This document shows, in pieces, positions 34,205-42,106 of a stretch of DNA of 55,105 nt. The notes below the pieces were generated by a model. That model saw only the letters and a program-made list of their open reading frames with translations, ran no database searches and was not told the origin of the DNA. Location: the NCBI GenBank assembly GCA_016871335.1, contig VFZF01000018.1:1-55105 (forward strand). The letters run 5' to 3'. The position numbers and the translations under genes were made by a program. This DNA is from Acidimicrobiia bacterium (GTDB lineage Bacteria > Acidobacteriota > Vicinamibacteria > Vicinamibacterales > SCN-69-37). Every line of letters starts with the position of its first letter. Position 1 is the first letter of the stretch.

Positions 34205-34801
34205 GTGTCCTCCGCGTCACCCACCCTCGTCCTGGCCCATGGCGCCGGTGCCGGCCAACACCATCCGTGGATGCGGCACGTTGCTGCGGGGTTTGAGGCC
34301 CGCGGCTTCCGGGTGGTCACGTTCGACTTTCCCTACATGGCGGAGGGCCGCAAGCTCCCGGACAAGGCGCCTGTCCTCGAAGCCGCCTTTATCGCGGCCT
34401 GGACCGAAGCGGCGCGGCAGACCAACGGGCCCATGTTTGTGGCCGGAAAATCCATGGGTGGCCGGATGGCCTCGATGGTCGCGGCCCGGAGCGGATTCGA
34501 CCCGGCTCCCGCGGGACTGATCTTCTTCGGATACCCCCTCCACCCGCCGAACAAGCCTGCTCAGCGACGCGACGCCCATCTGCCGAGCATCGAGGTCCCG
34601 ATGCTGTTTCTGCATGGCACGAAGGACCCGTTCGGCACGCCCGAAGAAATGACCGGGCTCGTCGCAGGTCTCCCCTTGGCGGAATTGCACCTTGTCGACC
34701 GGGGCGACCATTCCCTCATCACCGGTCGTGGCAAGCCGGTTTCAGAGGCGAGTCTCGACCACGCAGCGCAGTGGGCACAGGGGAGCATTGCCCGGTTGTG
34801 A
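34205..34801 (+). CDS. Small alpha/beta hydrolase (KANL3/Tex30-like family)
   Basis: This 198-residue protein has the opening LVLAHGAGAGQHHPWMRHVA, the FDFPYMAEGRKLPDKAP segment, nucleophile GKSMGGRMAS, acid in LFLHGTKDPFGTPEEM and His in DRGDHSL. It is a compact cytoplasmic hydrolase of unknown substrate. GTG 34205 is chosen because GACAAT lies 6 nt before. An in-frame ATG at 34175 would place the operator palindrome inside the transcript. It overlaps the SGNH lipoprotein gene by 4 bp (GTGA). Confidence 0.8.
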   Translation: MSSASPTLVLAHGAGAGQHHPWMRHVAAGFEARGFRVVTFDFPYMAEGRKLPDKAPVLEAAFIAAWTEAARQTNGPMFVAGKSMGGRMASMVAARSGFDPAPAGLIFFGYPLHPPNKPAQRRDAHLPSIEVPMLFLHGTKDPFGTPEEMTGLVAGLPLAELHLVDRGDHSLITGRGKPVSEASLDHAAQWAQGSIARL

Positions 34802-35868
34802 CGTCATTTGTTAAGGTCGCTGGCGAGTTGGCTTCTCTCTCGCGACTGGCACTCGTCGGCGTCACCATCATGTTCGCCGGATGTTCCGGCCCGAGCACAC
34901 CACCACCGCCGCCGGCAGCACCGACGATCCAGTGTCCGGAGTCCCTGACCGTGTCCTCTCCGGACAACGCGCCGATGCCGGTCCCGTTCACTGTCCCAAG
35001 CGGGTCCGGGGGGCAGGCACCGCTGACCGTGTCGTGCACCGCCACATCAGGATCCAGCTTCCCCCTGGGTTCGACGGTGGTGACGTGCACCGTGCGCGAC
35101 GGCCTGCAGCGTCAGGCGTCCTGCAACTTCAACGTCGCGGTGACCCCGACCCCGAGAATCTCCAGAACCTCATTTGTGGCCTTCGGGGACAGCATCACGT
35201 TCGGCACGGTACGCGATCCGATTGCGGCGACCCTGTATCGTCCGGAGATGGGCTTCTTCAGTCTCGGAGAGCCGCACTCCTACCCGTACAAGCTGAACAC
35301 GCTCCTCACCAACCATTACAAGGCCCAGACGCTGACCATCAACAATGAGGGATGGCCGGGGGAACTGGCGTCCACCGTGTGGACGCCGGACAGCCGGCCA
35401 ATTGGTGAGGTCAGAATCCATGACGTGCTGGACGCCCGCGACCCCCAGGTGCTGCTGCTCATGGAGGGGACAAATGACCTCTTCTTCTCGGTCGGGCGGG
35501 CATCCGACAACGGCATCCCGGACATCATTGACGCACTCGAAGGCATGATTGACGAAGCCCAGTTGCGATCCATCCAGGTCTTCCTGGCCACGATCGCGCC
35601 TCAACGAGTCGCCACCAATCCCAATCGCTCACGCGTGGCCGTCGTCATTCCGGCGCTGAACCAGGAAATTCGAGCGCTGGCTGTCCGGCGCAATGTCGTG
35701 CTGGTCGACATCTACGCGGCATTGGTCAACAACATGAATCTGTACATCGGCAACGACCATCTGCATCCGACCGAGGCCGGCTACCAGAAGATTGCCGAGA
35801 CCTTCTTCGAGTCGATCAAGCAGCGGCTCGATATCACGCCGGCGAGCGCACTCAGCCGCCGCCGCTGA
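34798..35868 (+). CDS. HYR-domain SGNH/GDSL hydrolase lipoprotein
   Basis: This 356-residue protein starts at GTG 34798. Its signal sequence ends FAGC, a good lipobox. A Pro-rich spacer and a HYR (hyalin repeat, Ig-like) domain follow (about 42-122; PLTVSCTATSGSSFPLGSTV then CTVRDGLQRQASCNF). Residues 130-350 form an SGNH hydrolase with FGDSITFG (nucleophile Ser), GTND in MEGTNDLF, and the DHLHPTEAGY His-Asp motif. It is an envelope esterase or lipase; the substrate is unknown. Its end overlaps the convergent esterase by 17 bp. Confidence 0.87.
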   Translation: MTSFVKVAGELASLSRLALVGVTIMFAGCSGPSTPPPPPAAPTIQCPESLTVSSPDNAPMPVPFTVPSGSGGQAPLTVSCTATSGSSFPLGSTVVTCTVRDGLQRQASCNFNVAVTPTPRISRTSFVAFGDSITFGTVRDPIAATLYRPEMGFFSLGEPHSYPYKLNTLLTNHYKAQTLTINNEGWPGELASTVWTPDSRPIGEVRIHDVLDARDPQVLLLMEGTNDLFFSVGRASDNGIPDIIDALEGMIDEAQLRSIQVFLATIAPQRVATNPNRSRVAVVIPALNQEIRALAVRRNVVLVDIYAALVNNMNLYIGNDHLHPTEAGYQKIAETFFESIKQRLDITPASALSRRR

Positions 35869-36511
35869 CGCGCAGCAGGAACAGTCCCGCCGCCGCACGA
35901 AACTCATCCGTCCACTCGTGGCCGCCTGAAAACCGCACCAGATCGTGGCGGATGCCCCGCTCGCGCAGCCAGGTCAGATCCGATTCCAGTTTGTCGCCCG
36001 CGTACCACTCCTCGCGATCGCCGACGCCAATCAGCACCGGTGGCCACGCGGTCGACAAAACATCCTTCACGTCGGGAGGGATATCGCCGGCGAGGGCGAT
36101 GATGCCGGCAGCGCGCACGGACGTGCGCAGCGCCGCGCGGTAGGCCATCGCGGCGCCCTGGGAAAAACCCACGAAGACACAAGGGCTGAAGCCCTTGTGC
36201 TCCATGTGCACCGGTGCACCTGTGCACACACTCTCCACGTACCCGATGTTGTCAGCAATCGCGAGCTCGCGATCCTGACGCGTCATCCAGCTCGCGACCA
36301 CCCTGGAATCGCCGCGCGTGTAGAAGGGATGGAGCGCCTGGATGGACACCCGGGTCCAGCGATCGGCGCCCGGAATCAGGTTGAGCTGTTCGAGCATGTC
36401 CTCGGCGAGTTGTGCGTAGCCGTGGAATCCGACGAGTACACCGGTCGGATCAGACGTGCGCTCGACAAGGACGCGGCCATGGACGGACGTGATGGGGTTA
36501 AAGACCTCCAT
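35852..36511 (-). CDS. Carboxylesterase/phospholipase-like alpha/beta hydrolase with repeat-encoded insertion
   Basis: This 219-residue protein has GVLVGFHGYAQ (oxyanion region), nucleophile VFVGFSQGAAMAY (Ser117), acid in PVLIGVGDREEWY and His in FSGGHEWTDEF, typical of the PF02230-like esterases. Residues 95-112 just before the nucleophile strand are encoded by two repeat elements, a GTGCACNN array and a 10-bp-stem hairpin (36178-36227). They add about 16 residues where the family normally has a short turn. ATG 36511 is chosen; the upstream frame reads into the GGGTCCA array. Confidence 0.82.
   Translation of the reverse strand: MEVFNPITSVHGRVLVERTSDPTGVLVGFHGYAQLAEDMLEQLNLIPGADRWTRVSIQALHPFYTRGDSRVVASWMTRQDRELAIADNIGYVESVCTGAPVHMEHKGFSPCVFVGFSQGAAMAYRAALRTSVRAAGIIALAGDIPPDVKDVLSTAWPPVLIGVGDREEWYAGDKLESDLTWLRERGIRHDLVRFSGGHEWTDEFRAAAGLFLLRVSGGG
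36178..36199. repeat. Hairpin inside the esterase gene
   Basis: Arms CACAAGGGCT and AGCCCTTGTG are perfect complements around GA. It is in frame, encoding part of residues 105-112. Confidence 0.88.
36206..36227. repeat. Octamer array (GTGCACNN x3) inside the esterase gene
   Basis: GTGCAC starts at 36206, 36214 and 36222, the same 8-bp phase as the array at 27144-27181. It encodes residues 95-102. Confidence 0.9.
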
Positions 36512-36520
36512 GTGGTCCTC

Positions 36521-36605
36521 GGGTCCAGGGTCCAGGGTTCGGGTCCAGGGTTCGGGTCCGGGGGTCCCAGGGTCCAAGGTTCAAGAACCCTGGAACCTGG
36601 ACCCC
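36521..36605. repeat. GGGTCCA/GGGTTCG array with inverted end
   Basis: Nine GGTCC or GGTTC cores follow at 6-8 bp spacing from 36522 to 36578. The run then turns into the complementary form (AACCCTGGAACC, then TGGACCC). The last direct units and the inverted end can pair as an imperfect stem. It occupies the gap between the esterase gene and the stop of the BNR gene. The same sequence family is in the 3' end of the DUF349 gene (45031-45086). Confidence 0.85.
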
Positions 36606-36619
36606 CGACCACTAGCTCT

Positions 36620-39600
36620 TTACTTAATTTGTGGCGCCACCGTCAGCGTCACGCCCGACTTGGCGAGCGCCTGGCTGAGCGCCTGCGCGCGGCCGAGCAG
36701 CGTGTTCGCTTCGGTCACCGCACGCGGCAACGCCACGCGCACATCGGCGTACTGCGACATCAGCGCGTCGCTGGGCATGTCGTAGAACGACATGATCCGG
36801 CCCTTCACCGTGCCTGCGCGCGCGAGCAGGTTCGGGGATGGCGCACCGGCCGCGCCGCCGCCACCAAATCCGCCACGACCGCCGCCGGCCGCGCCCGCCG
36901 TCGCCGGCACTCCAAACTTCACGCGCACGGCGTCAAGTTCCTTCTGCACGGCCGCAAACTGCGTCTTCACCGCCTCCGGCACGTTCGTCATGCCCGGCAG
37001 CTTCGCGCCCAGCTCGTTCATCTGGGTGTGCAGCGGATTCAGCGCATTCGCCACCGCCACACCACGCCCCTGCAACCGATGCAGGTCCATCGCGATGTCG
37101 TAGTAACGACGCCGCTGCGCGTCGGTGAGTGGGTTGGCCGGATCCAGCAGCAGGCTCACCGGCTTGGTGCCCGCGTTCTGTCCGTCGACCACGAGCGTCA
37201 CGTTGTACGTGCCGGGAAGCACCCACGGGCCCTGGTTCCCGCCACCGCCACCAAATCCGCCGCCGCCACCACCGCAGGGATTCCAGTTCGTCATCGGCGG
37301 CGTGACAGGCACCGGAATACCGGGCACCGCCGAACCTCCACCGCCGCCTCCGCGCGCACCACCGCCGCCACCGCCACCCCGGGCCGGAGCCGGCGGCGCG
37401 CCACCTGCCGTCACCGTCGGCACCGGATCAACGCGCATATCCCAGCACACAGCATGGATGCCGGCGACGTTGCGGTTCGCCGGAACATCGATGGTTCGAA
37501 TCGTCGCACCTGCCGCATCAGTGATCCGCAGCGTCAGGCTGCCCACCGGCTTCTTCAGGTGGAACTGAATCACGGTATCAGCCGGCGGATTTTCGCCGAC
37601 GAAGGTGTTGTGGCCCCAGAACTCGTCGTTCTGGTTGTCCATCATGCGCCACTGCAGCGTCGGGCTCACCGAGAACAACGTGGCCGCCGATGCCGCCGCC
37701 TGCGCCGCTGCAAACTCCTGCACCGGTGCAAGGTTGTCGAGAATCCAGACTGCCCGTCCGTGTGTGCCAACCACCAGCGAGTTGTCGCGCGGATGAATCA
37801 CGAGTTCATCAATACGCACCGTCGGCAGATTCGCCTTGAGCCGACGCCAGGTCTTCGCGCGGTCAAGCGTGATGAACAGGCCCGTCTCCGTGCCGGCATA
37901 CAACACGTCGCCGTTCTTCGTGTCCTCAAGCACCGTGCGAATCACTTCACCATCCAGACCCGTGATCGCCGGACGGAACGTCGCACCGAAGTCGTTGCTC
38001 ACCCAGAGGTACGTCTTGTAGTCGTTGAGGCGATGGGCGTCGGCCGCCACGTAGACGGTGCCCGCATCAAACTTCGACGGCACCACTTCGGAGACCCACG
38101 CGCCTGCCGGGAACCCAGACAGGTTCTTCGTGATGTTCGTCCACGTCTTGCCGGCGTCACGCGACATGCTCACCACACCGTCATCTGTACCGGTGTAGTA
38201 CACGCCGGGCGTGTTCGGGGATTCGGCGAGCGAGACGATCGTCGGCCATGACGTGATGCCGTCATTGGCGGCAATGCGGATTTCGTTGCCGCGCTTGCCC
38301 ATGATCTCGATTTCCGTGCGGTCGGCATTGGTCGTGAGATCGGGGCTGATGACCGCCCACGAGTCGCCGCGGTCGTTCGAACGGAACACCTTGTTCGCCG
38401 CGACAATCAACGCCGTCGGATCGTGTGGCGAGAACACCATCGGCGTGTCCCAGTTCCAGCGGTACGGCAACGCGCCTTCTTCCGGTCCGGGACGCACCGT
38501 CTCGAAGCTGGGACGGATGTTTGTCGCCTCACCCGTCAGCGCGTTCTTGCGCTGGATGTTGCCGTTCTGCGACTCCGAGTACACGTACCGCGGATCGTTC
38601 TGGTCGATGAGAACGACGAAGCCGTCACCCCCCTGCACCTGATACCAGTCGCTGTTCAGGATGCCCTTGGTGAAGCGTGTCTTGCTCGGGCCGCACCAGT
38701 TGTAGTTGTCCTGCAGGCCGCCGCACACACGGAACGGCAGCGAGTTGTCGACGCTCACGTGATAAAAGAGCGCGAGCGGCAGGTTGTTGTGCTGGTTCCA
38801 CGTCTTGCTCATGTCGTACGACACCGACACGCCGCCGTCGTGGCCGATCAGAATGTGATTGGGATTCGCCGGATTGATCCAGATCGCATGCACGTCGTCG
38901 TGCGTCGCCAGCGCTGCGTCGGTCGCGACCGTGCGGCCACCGTCGATCGTCATCTGCAGACCAACGCCGCCGTAGTACACGCGGTCCGGATTGTCCGGGT
39001 CGATGTTGAGCTGGCTGAAGTACATCGGGCGCGGATTGTTGGTGTTCACCTGCCTGAACGACGCACCGCCGTCGTCTGAACGCCAGAGGCCCGTGCCGCC
39101 GCTGAGGCCCGCAGGCTGCGCCGCGCCACCACCGCGACCACCGCCGCCTGCGCCCGACGGCGCTTCCACAAGCACGTAGACAATGTTCGCGGAACGACGG
39201 TACACATCCACAGCCATCCGGCCGAGATCACCGGTGGGAAGGCCGTTCTCGACCTTGGTCCACGTCTCGCCACCGTCGGTCGACTTGTGGAGACCGCTGC
39301 CAGGGCCACCACCGTTGAAGCAGCACTGCGAGCGACGCCGCTGATAGAGCGTGGCCCACATGATGTTCGGATTCGTGGCCGACATCGCGAGGTCATCTGC
39401 GCCGGTGTCGGCATCACCCGACAGCACCTTGCGCCAGGACTTGCCGCCATCGGTGGACTTGTAGACACCGCGATCGCCGCCGGGACCGAACGTCGCGCCC
39501 ACGGCCGACACAAACACCACGTCGTCGTTCTCGGGGTGAATCAGGATGCGGTTGATGTGGTAACTCTGGTCGAGCCCCATGTGCGTCCAGGTCTCGCCGC

Positions 39601-40012
39601 CGTCGGTGGACTTCCAGACACCGTTGCCCCAGGACACACTCTGGCGATTGGCCGACTCACCGGTGCCAACCCAGACGAGATTCGGGTTCGTCTGCGACAT
39701 GGTCACGTCGCCGATCGACATGTTGCCCTTGTCCTGGAACTGGGCCTCGAACGTGGTGCCGTTGTTGACCGTCTTCCACACGCCTCCGTGGCCGGTCGCC
39801 ACGTAGTAGATGAACGGATTTTTGTCGTAGACGGCGAGGTCTGAAATACGACCGGACATCGTCGCAGGACCGATCGACCGGAAGTGCAGGGTGTCGAGGG
39901 GGTCAACAGCCGCCTGGGTCGCAGCGGCGGAGCGGCCGTACACGACGGAACCGGCAAACGCCACGCCGAAGACCAGCGCGGACAACACAAGGAGACGCAG
40001 GGACTTGATCAA
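36620..40012 (-). CDS. Large secreted BNR/sortilin-type (VPS10-like) beta-propeller protein
   Basis: This 1130-residue protein has a signal peptide (MIKSLRLLVLSALVFGVAFAGS). Residues about 45-800 hold many BNR/Asp-box repeats such as KSTDGGETWTHMG, YKSTDGGKSWRKVL, SRDAGKTWTNI and SNDFGATFRPAI, the ten-bladed sortilin-like propeller. A C-terminal part (about 830-1130) has a beta domain, two Gly-rich linkers (GGGGGGGARGGGGGG type) and a helical end. Such proteins are abundant in Acidobacteria and are annotated as glycosyl-hydrolase-like, without proven activity. TTG 40012 is the start, because GGAGG lies 6 nt upstream and TATAAT at 40055-40060; longer readings are antisense to pepF. Confidence 0.85.
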   Translation of the reverse strand: MIKSLRLLVLSALVFGVAFAGSVVYGRSAAATQAAVDPLDTLHFRSIGPATMSGRISDLAVYDKNPFIYYVATGHGGVWKTVNNGTTFEAQFQDKGNMSIGDVTMSQTNPNLVWVGTGESANRQSVSWGNGVWKSTDGGETWTHMGLDQSYHINRILIHPENDDVVFVSAVGATFGPGGDRGVYKSTDGGKSWRKVLSGDADTGADDLAMSATNPNIMWATLYQRRRSQCCFNGGGPGSGLHKSTDGGETWTKVENGLPTGDLGRMAVDVYRRSANIVYVLVEAPSGAGGGGRGGGAAQPAGLSGGTGLWRSDDGGASFRQVNTNNPRPMYFSQLNIDPDNPDRVYYGGVGLQMTIDGGRTVATDAALATHDDVHAIWINPANPNHILIGHDGGVSVSYDMSKTWNQHNNLPLALFYHVSVDNSLPFRVCGGLQDNYNWCGPSKTRFTKGILNSDWYQVQGGDGFVVLIDQNDPRYVYSESQNGNIQRKNALTGEATNIRPSFETVRPGPEEGALPYRWNWDTPMVFSPHDPTALIVAANKVFRSNDRGDSWAVISPDLTTNADRTEIEIMGKRGNEIRIAANDGITSWPTIVSLAESPNTPGVYYTGTDDGVVSMSRDAGKTWTNITKNLSGFPAGAWVSEVVPSKFDAGTVYVAADAHRLNDYKTYLWVSNDFGATFRPAITGLDGEVIRTVLEDTKNGDVLYAGTETGLFITLDRAKTWRRLKANLPTVRIDELVIHPRDNSLVVGTHGRAVWILDNLAPVQEFAAAQAAASAATLFSVSPTLQWRMMDNQNDEFWGHNTFVGENPPADTVIQFHLKKPVGSLTLRITDAAGATIRTIDVPANRNVAGIHAVCWDMRVDPVPTVTAGGAPPAPARGGGGGGGARGGGGGGSAVPGIPVPVTPPMTNWNPCGGGGGGFGGGGGNQGPWVLPGTYNVTLVVDGQNAGTKPVSLLLDPANPLTDAQRRRYYDIAMDLHRLQGRGVAVANALNPLHTQMNELGAKLPGMTNVPEAVKTQFAAVQKELDAVRVKFGVPATAGAAGGGRGGFGGGGAAGAPSPNLLARAGTVKGRIMSFYDMPSDALMSQYADVRVALPRAVTEANTLLGRAQALSQALAKSGVTLTVAPQIK

Positions 40013-40018
40013 CTTCAA

Positions 40019-40023
40019 CCTCC
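40019..40023 (-). promoter_or_regulatory. Strong Shine-Dalgarno sequence deciding the TTG start of the BNR gene
   Basis: GGAGG on the minus strand, 6 nt before TTG 40012. This is one of few canonical ribosome binding sites in the window. Confidence 0.65.
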
Positions 40024-40054
40024 AGAAGGGCGCAATAGTGACGCGGGCGTGCGG

Positions 40055-40060
40055 ATTATA
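40055..40060 (-). promoter_or_regulatory. -10 box of the BNR gene
   Basis: Perfect TATAAT on the minus strand, 42 nt before TTG 40012, consistent with a leader of about 35 nt. No good -35 box is seen. Confidence 0.5.
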
Positions 40061-40070
40061 GCTCGACGGG

Positions 40071-40076
40071 TATGAT
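40071..40076 (+). promoter_or_regulatory. -10 box, leaderless start of pepF
   Basis: TATGAT, 8 nt before ATG 40085. Confidence 0.5.
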
Positions 40077-40084
40077 CGGTAGCC

Positions 40085-41905
40085 ATGACCAGCCCCGTCG
40101 CACACCGATCCCGCAACCGCGCCGAGATCCCTGTGGAATACACATGGAACCTCGCGGATATTTACCCGGGCTGGGAGGCGTGGGAGGCGGAACGCGAGGT
40201 CTTTGAACAGCGGATCGGTGAGTACGCGGCACTCAAAGGCACACTTGGGCAGGGTGCCGGTCAGTTGCGCAAGACGTTTCAGCTCAACGACGCGATGGGC
40301 CAGCTCGCGCACCGCGTCTACTTCTATCCGTCGCTGCGGTACGACGAGGACCAGCGCGACAACAGCATCAACGCCAAGAAGCAGCAGGTGGAGTCCCTCT
40401 TCGCACGATGGCAACAAGCCACATCGTGGCTCAGCCCGGAACTGCTGACGATTCCGATCGAGACCGTGCGCACCTGGCTCGACCAGGACCCGGAGCTGGC
40501 GCTGTACCGGTTCGCAATCGAGGAAATCTTCCGTCAGCAGGAGCACGTGCTCGACGAACCGGGTGAGCGTCTGCTCTCGCTCGCTGCCCGCGTGACCAAC
40601 GCGCCGAACGAGGCGTACTGGGCGCTCTCCACCTCCGACGCGAAGTTCCCCGAGATCACGCTCTCGACCGGGGAGACACAGACGATGTCGTATGGGCAGT
40701 ACCGCGCGGTGCTGGCCACCAACTACAACCAGGCCGACCGGCGTCAGGCCTTCCTCGCGCACTACGGCACGTACGCGGCGAACCTCAACACCTATGCGTC
40801 GCTGTATCACTCGGTGTGCCAGCGGGACTGGTTCCAGGCGCGCGCACGCGGTTATACGAGCTCGCTCGAAGCGGCGCTCCATGGCAACGCCATTCCGACG
40901 TCGGTGGTGGAGAACCTGATCGAGACCACGCGCAACGGCACGGCGCCGCTCCAGCGATATCACGCGCTCCGACGCCGGTTGTTGAAGCTCGAGCGGTACC
41001 ACCCGTACGACTTCACGATTCCGATTCTCCAATGGGATACGCGCTACGACTACCAGGCGATGTTGCCGGCGATCGTGGACGCCGTTGCGCCGCTCGGCGC
41101 CGACTACCAGGCGCGCATGAAGCGGGGGTTTGCGGAGCGGTGGATCGACGTCTACGAAAACGACGGCAAGCGCAGCGGCGCCTATTCGGCCGGTGTGTAC
41201 GGCGTGCATCCGTACATGCTCATGAACTGGACCGAGACACTCGACGACGTGTTCACGATGGCGCACGAGATGGGCCACTCGATTCACACGATGCTGTCGC
41301 ACGAGACGCAGCCGTACGTCTATTCGGACTACACGATCTTTGTCGCTGAAGTCGCGTCCACGCTCAATGAAGCGCTCCTGCTCGAGCACATGCTGGGTCG
41401 CGCGCAGAGCCGGGACGAACGCGTGGTGTTGCTGCAGCACGCGATCGATTCGATCACCAGCACGTTCTACACGCAGGTGATGTTCGCGGATTTTGAGCTG
41501 CAGGTGCATCGGCGCGTGGAACGTGACGAACCAGTGACGGCCGATGTACTCAACGGGATCTACAAGGACTTGTTTGTCGCGTATTACGGCGATTCCGTGG
41601 ATATGGAACCGCTGACGCCCGCGACCTGGGCCCGCATTCCACACTTTTTCAACTCGCCGTTTTACGTCTACCAGTACGCGACCTGTTTTGCGTCCGCGGC
41701 GAAGATTGCGACACGAATCATGGAGGGCCCCGAGGACTCGCGCGAACGCGCCCGGGGCGAATATCTGCGTCTCCTGTCATCAGGCGGCAACGACCATCCG
41801 ATGAACCAACTCGCCAAGGCCGGCGTGGATCTTTCGACGCCCGACACCATCCGTGCCGTGGTCTCGCAACTGGATCGACTCGTCACCCAACTCGAGCAGG
41901 CCTGA
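40085..41905 (+). CDS. pepF: Oligoendopeptidase F (M3 family metallopeptidase)
   Basis: This zinc endopeptidase of the cytoplasm has 606 residues, a normal length. The catalytic HEMGH lies in TMAHEMGHSIHTML, with the downstream Glu ligand in FVAEVASTLNEALL. The N-terminal helical part (TWNLADIYPGWEAWEAER) and the C-terminal FFNSPFYVYQYATCFASA are typical of PepF. It degrades short to medium peptides, probably products of the exported peptidases nearby. TATGAT 8 nt upstream suggests a leaderless transcript. Confidence 0.95.
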   Translation: MTSPVAHRSRNRAEIPVEYTWNLADIYPGWEAWEAEREVFEQRIGEYAALKGTLGQGAGQLRKTFQLNDAMGQLAHRVYFYPSLRYDEDQRDNSINAKKQQVESLFARWQQATSWLSPELLTIPIETVRTWLDQDPELALYRFAIEEIFRQQEHVLDEPGERLLSLAARVTNAPNEAYWALSTSDAKFPEITLSTGETQTMSYGQYRAVLATNYNQADRRQAFLAHYGTYAANLNTYASLYHSVCQRDWFQARARGYTSSLEAALHGNAIPTSVVENLIETTRNGTAPLQRYHALRRRLLKLERYHPYDFTIPILQWDTRYDYQAMLPAIVDAVAPLGADYQARMKRGFAERWIDVYENDGKRSGAYSAGVYGVHPYMLMNWTETLDDVFTMAHEMGHSIHTMLSHETQPYVYSDYTIFVAEVASTLNEALLLEHMLGRAQSRDERVVLLQHAIDSITSTFYTQVMFADFELQVHRRVERDEPVTADVLNGIYKDLFVAYYGDSVDMEPLTPATWARIPHFFNSPFYVYQYATCFASAAKIATRIMEGPEDSRERARGEYLRLLSSGGNDHPMNQLAKAGVDLSTPDTIRAVVSQLDRLVTQLEQA

Positions 41906-42106
41906 GGTCCGATTCCACCCGCTTGGATTCCTGATTCACCCGCCCGTATTCACGGCGACCGGCAGCGTCGTCACATCGCGGACACATCGGCCGTAAGTCC
42001 TTGTGTTTACACGGCAATCTGACGATGCCCCGCGCCCTCCAGAACGCGGCCCGTGTACGGCACAGGGTTTTCTTACGACGAACGCGAAAGGCCCCCACTC
42101 ACACAC
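41906..42106. other. 201-bp gap, no gene seen
   Basis: The region between pepF and the DUF349 gene holds no convincing ORF, hairpin or array. TTGTGT near 41998 could be a -35 element, but no good -10 follows at the right distance. AAAGG at 42086-42090 is too far from ATG 42107 for a normal ribosome binding site. Confidence 0.4.

Noticed and set aside
37240-37400. GCC/CCG-rich repeats in the BNR gene as another array family
   Set aside because: These are codon repeats for Gly-rich linkers with 3-bp period and no 7/8 phase.
40013-41644. The BNR reading frame stays open for another 544 codons upstream, antisense to pepF
   Set aside because: pepF has full family homology and a catalytic HEMGH motif on the other strand. 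The antisense part shows no domain, and a strong Shine-Dalgarno sequence marks TTG 40012 as the real start.
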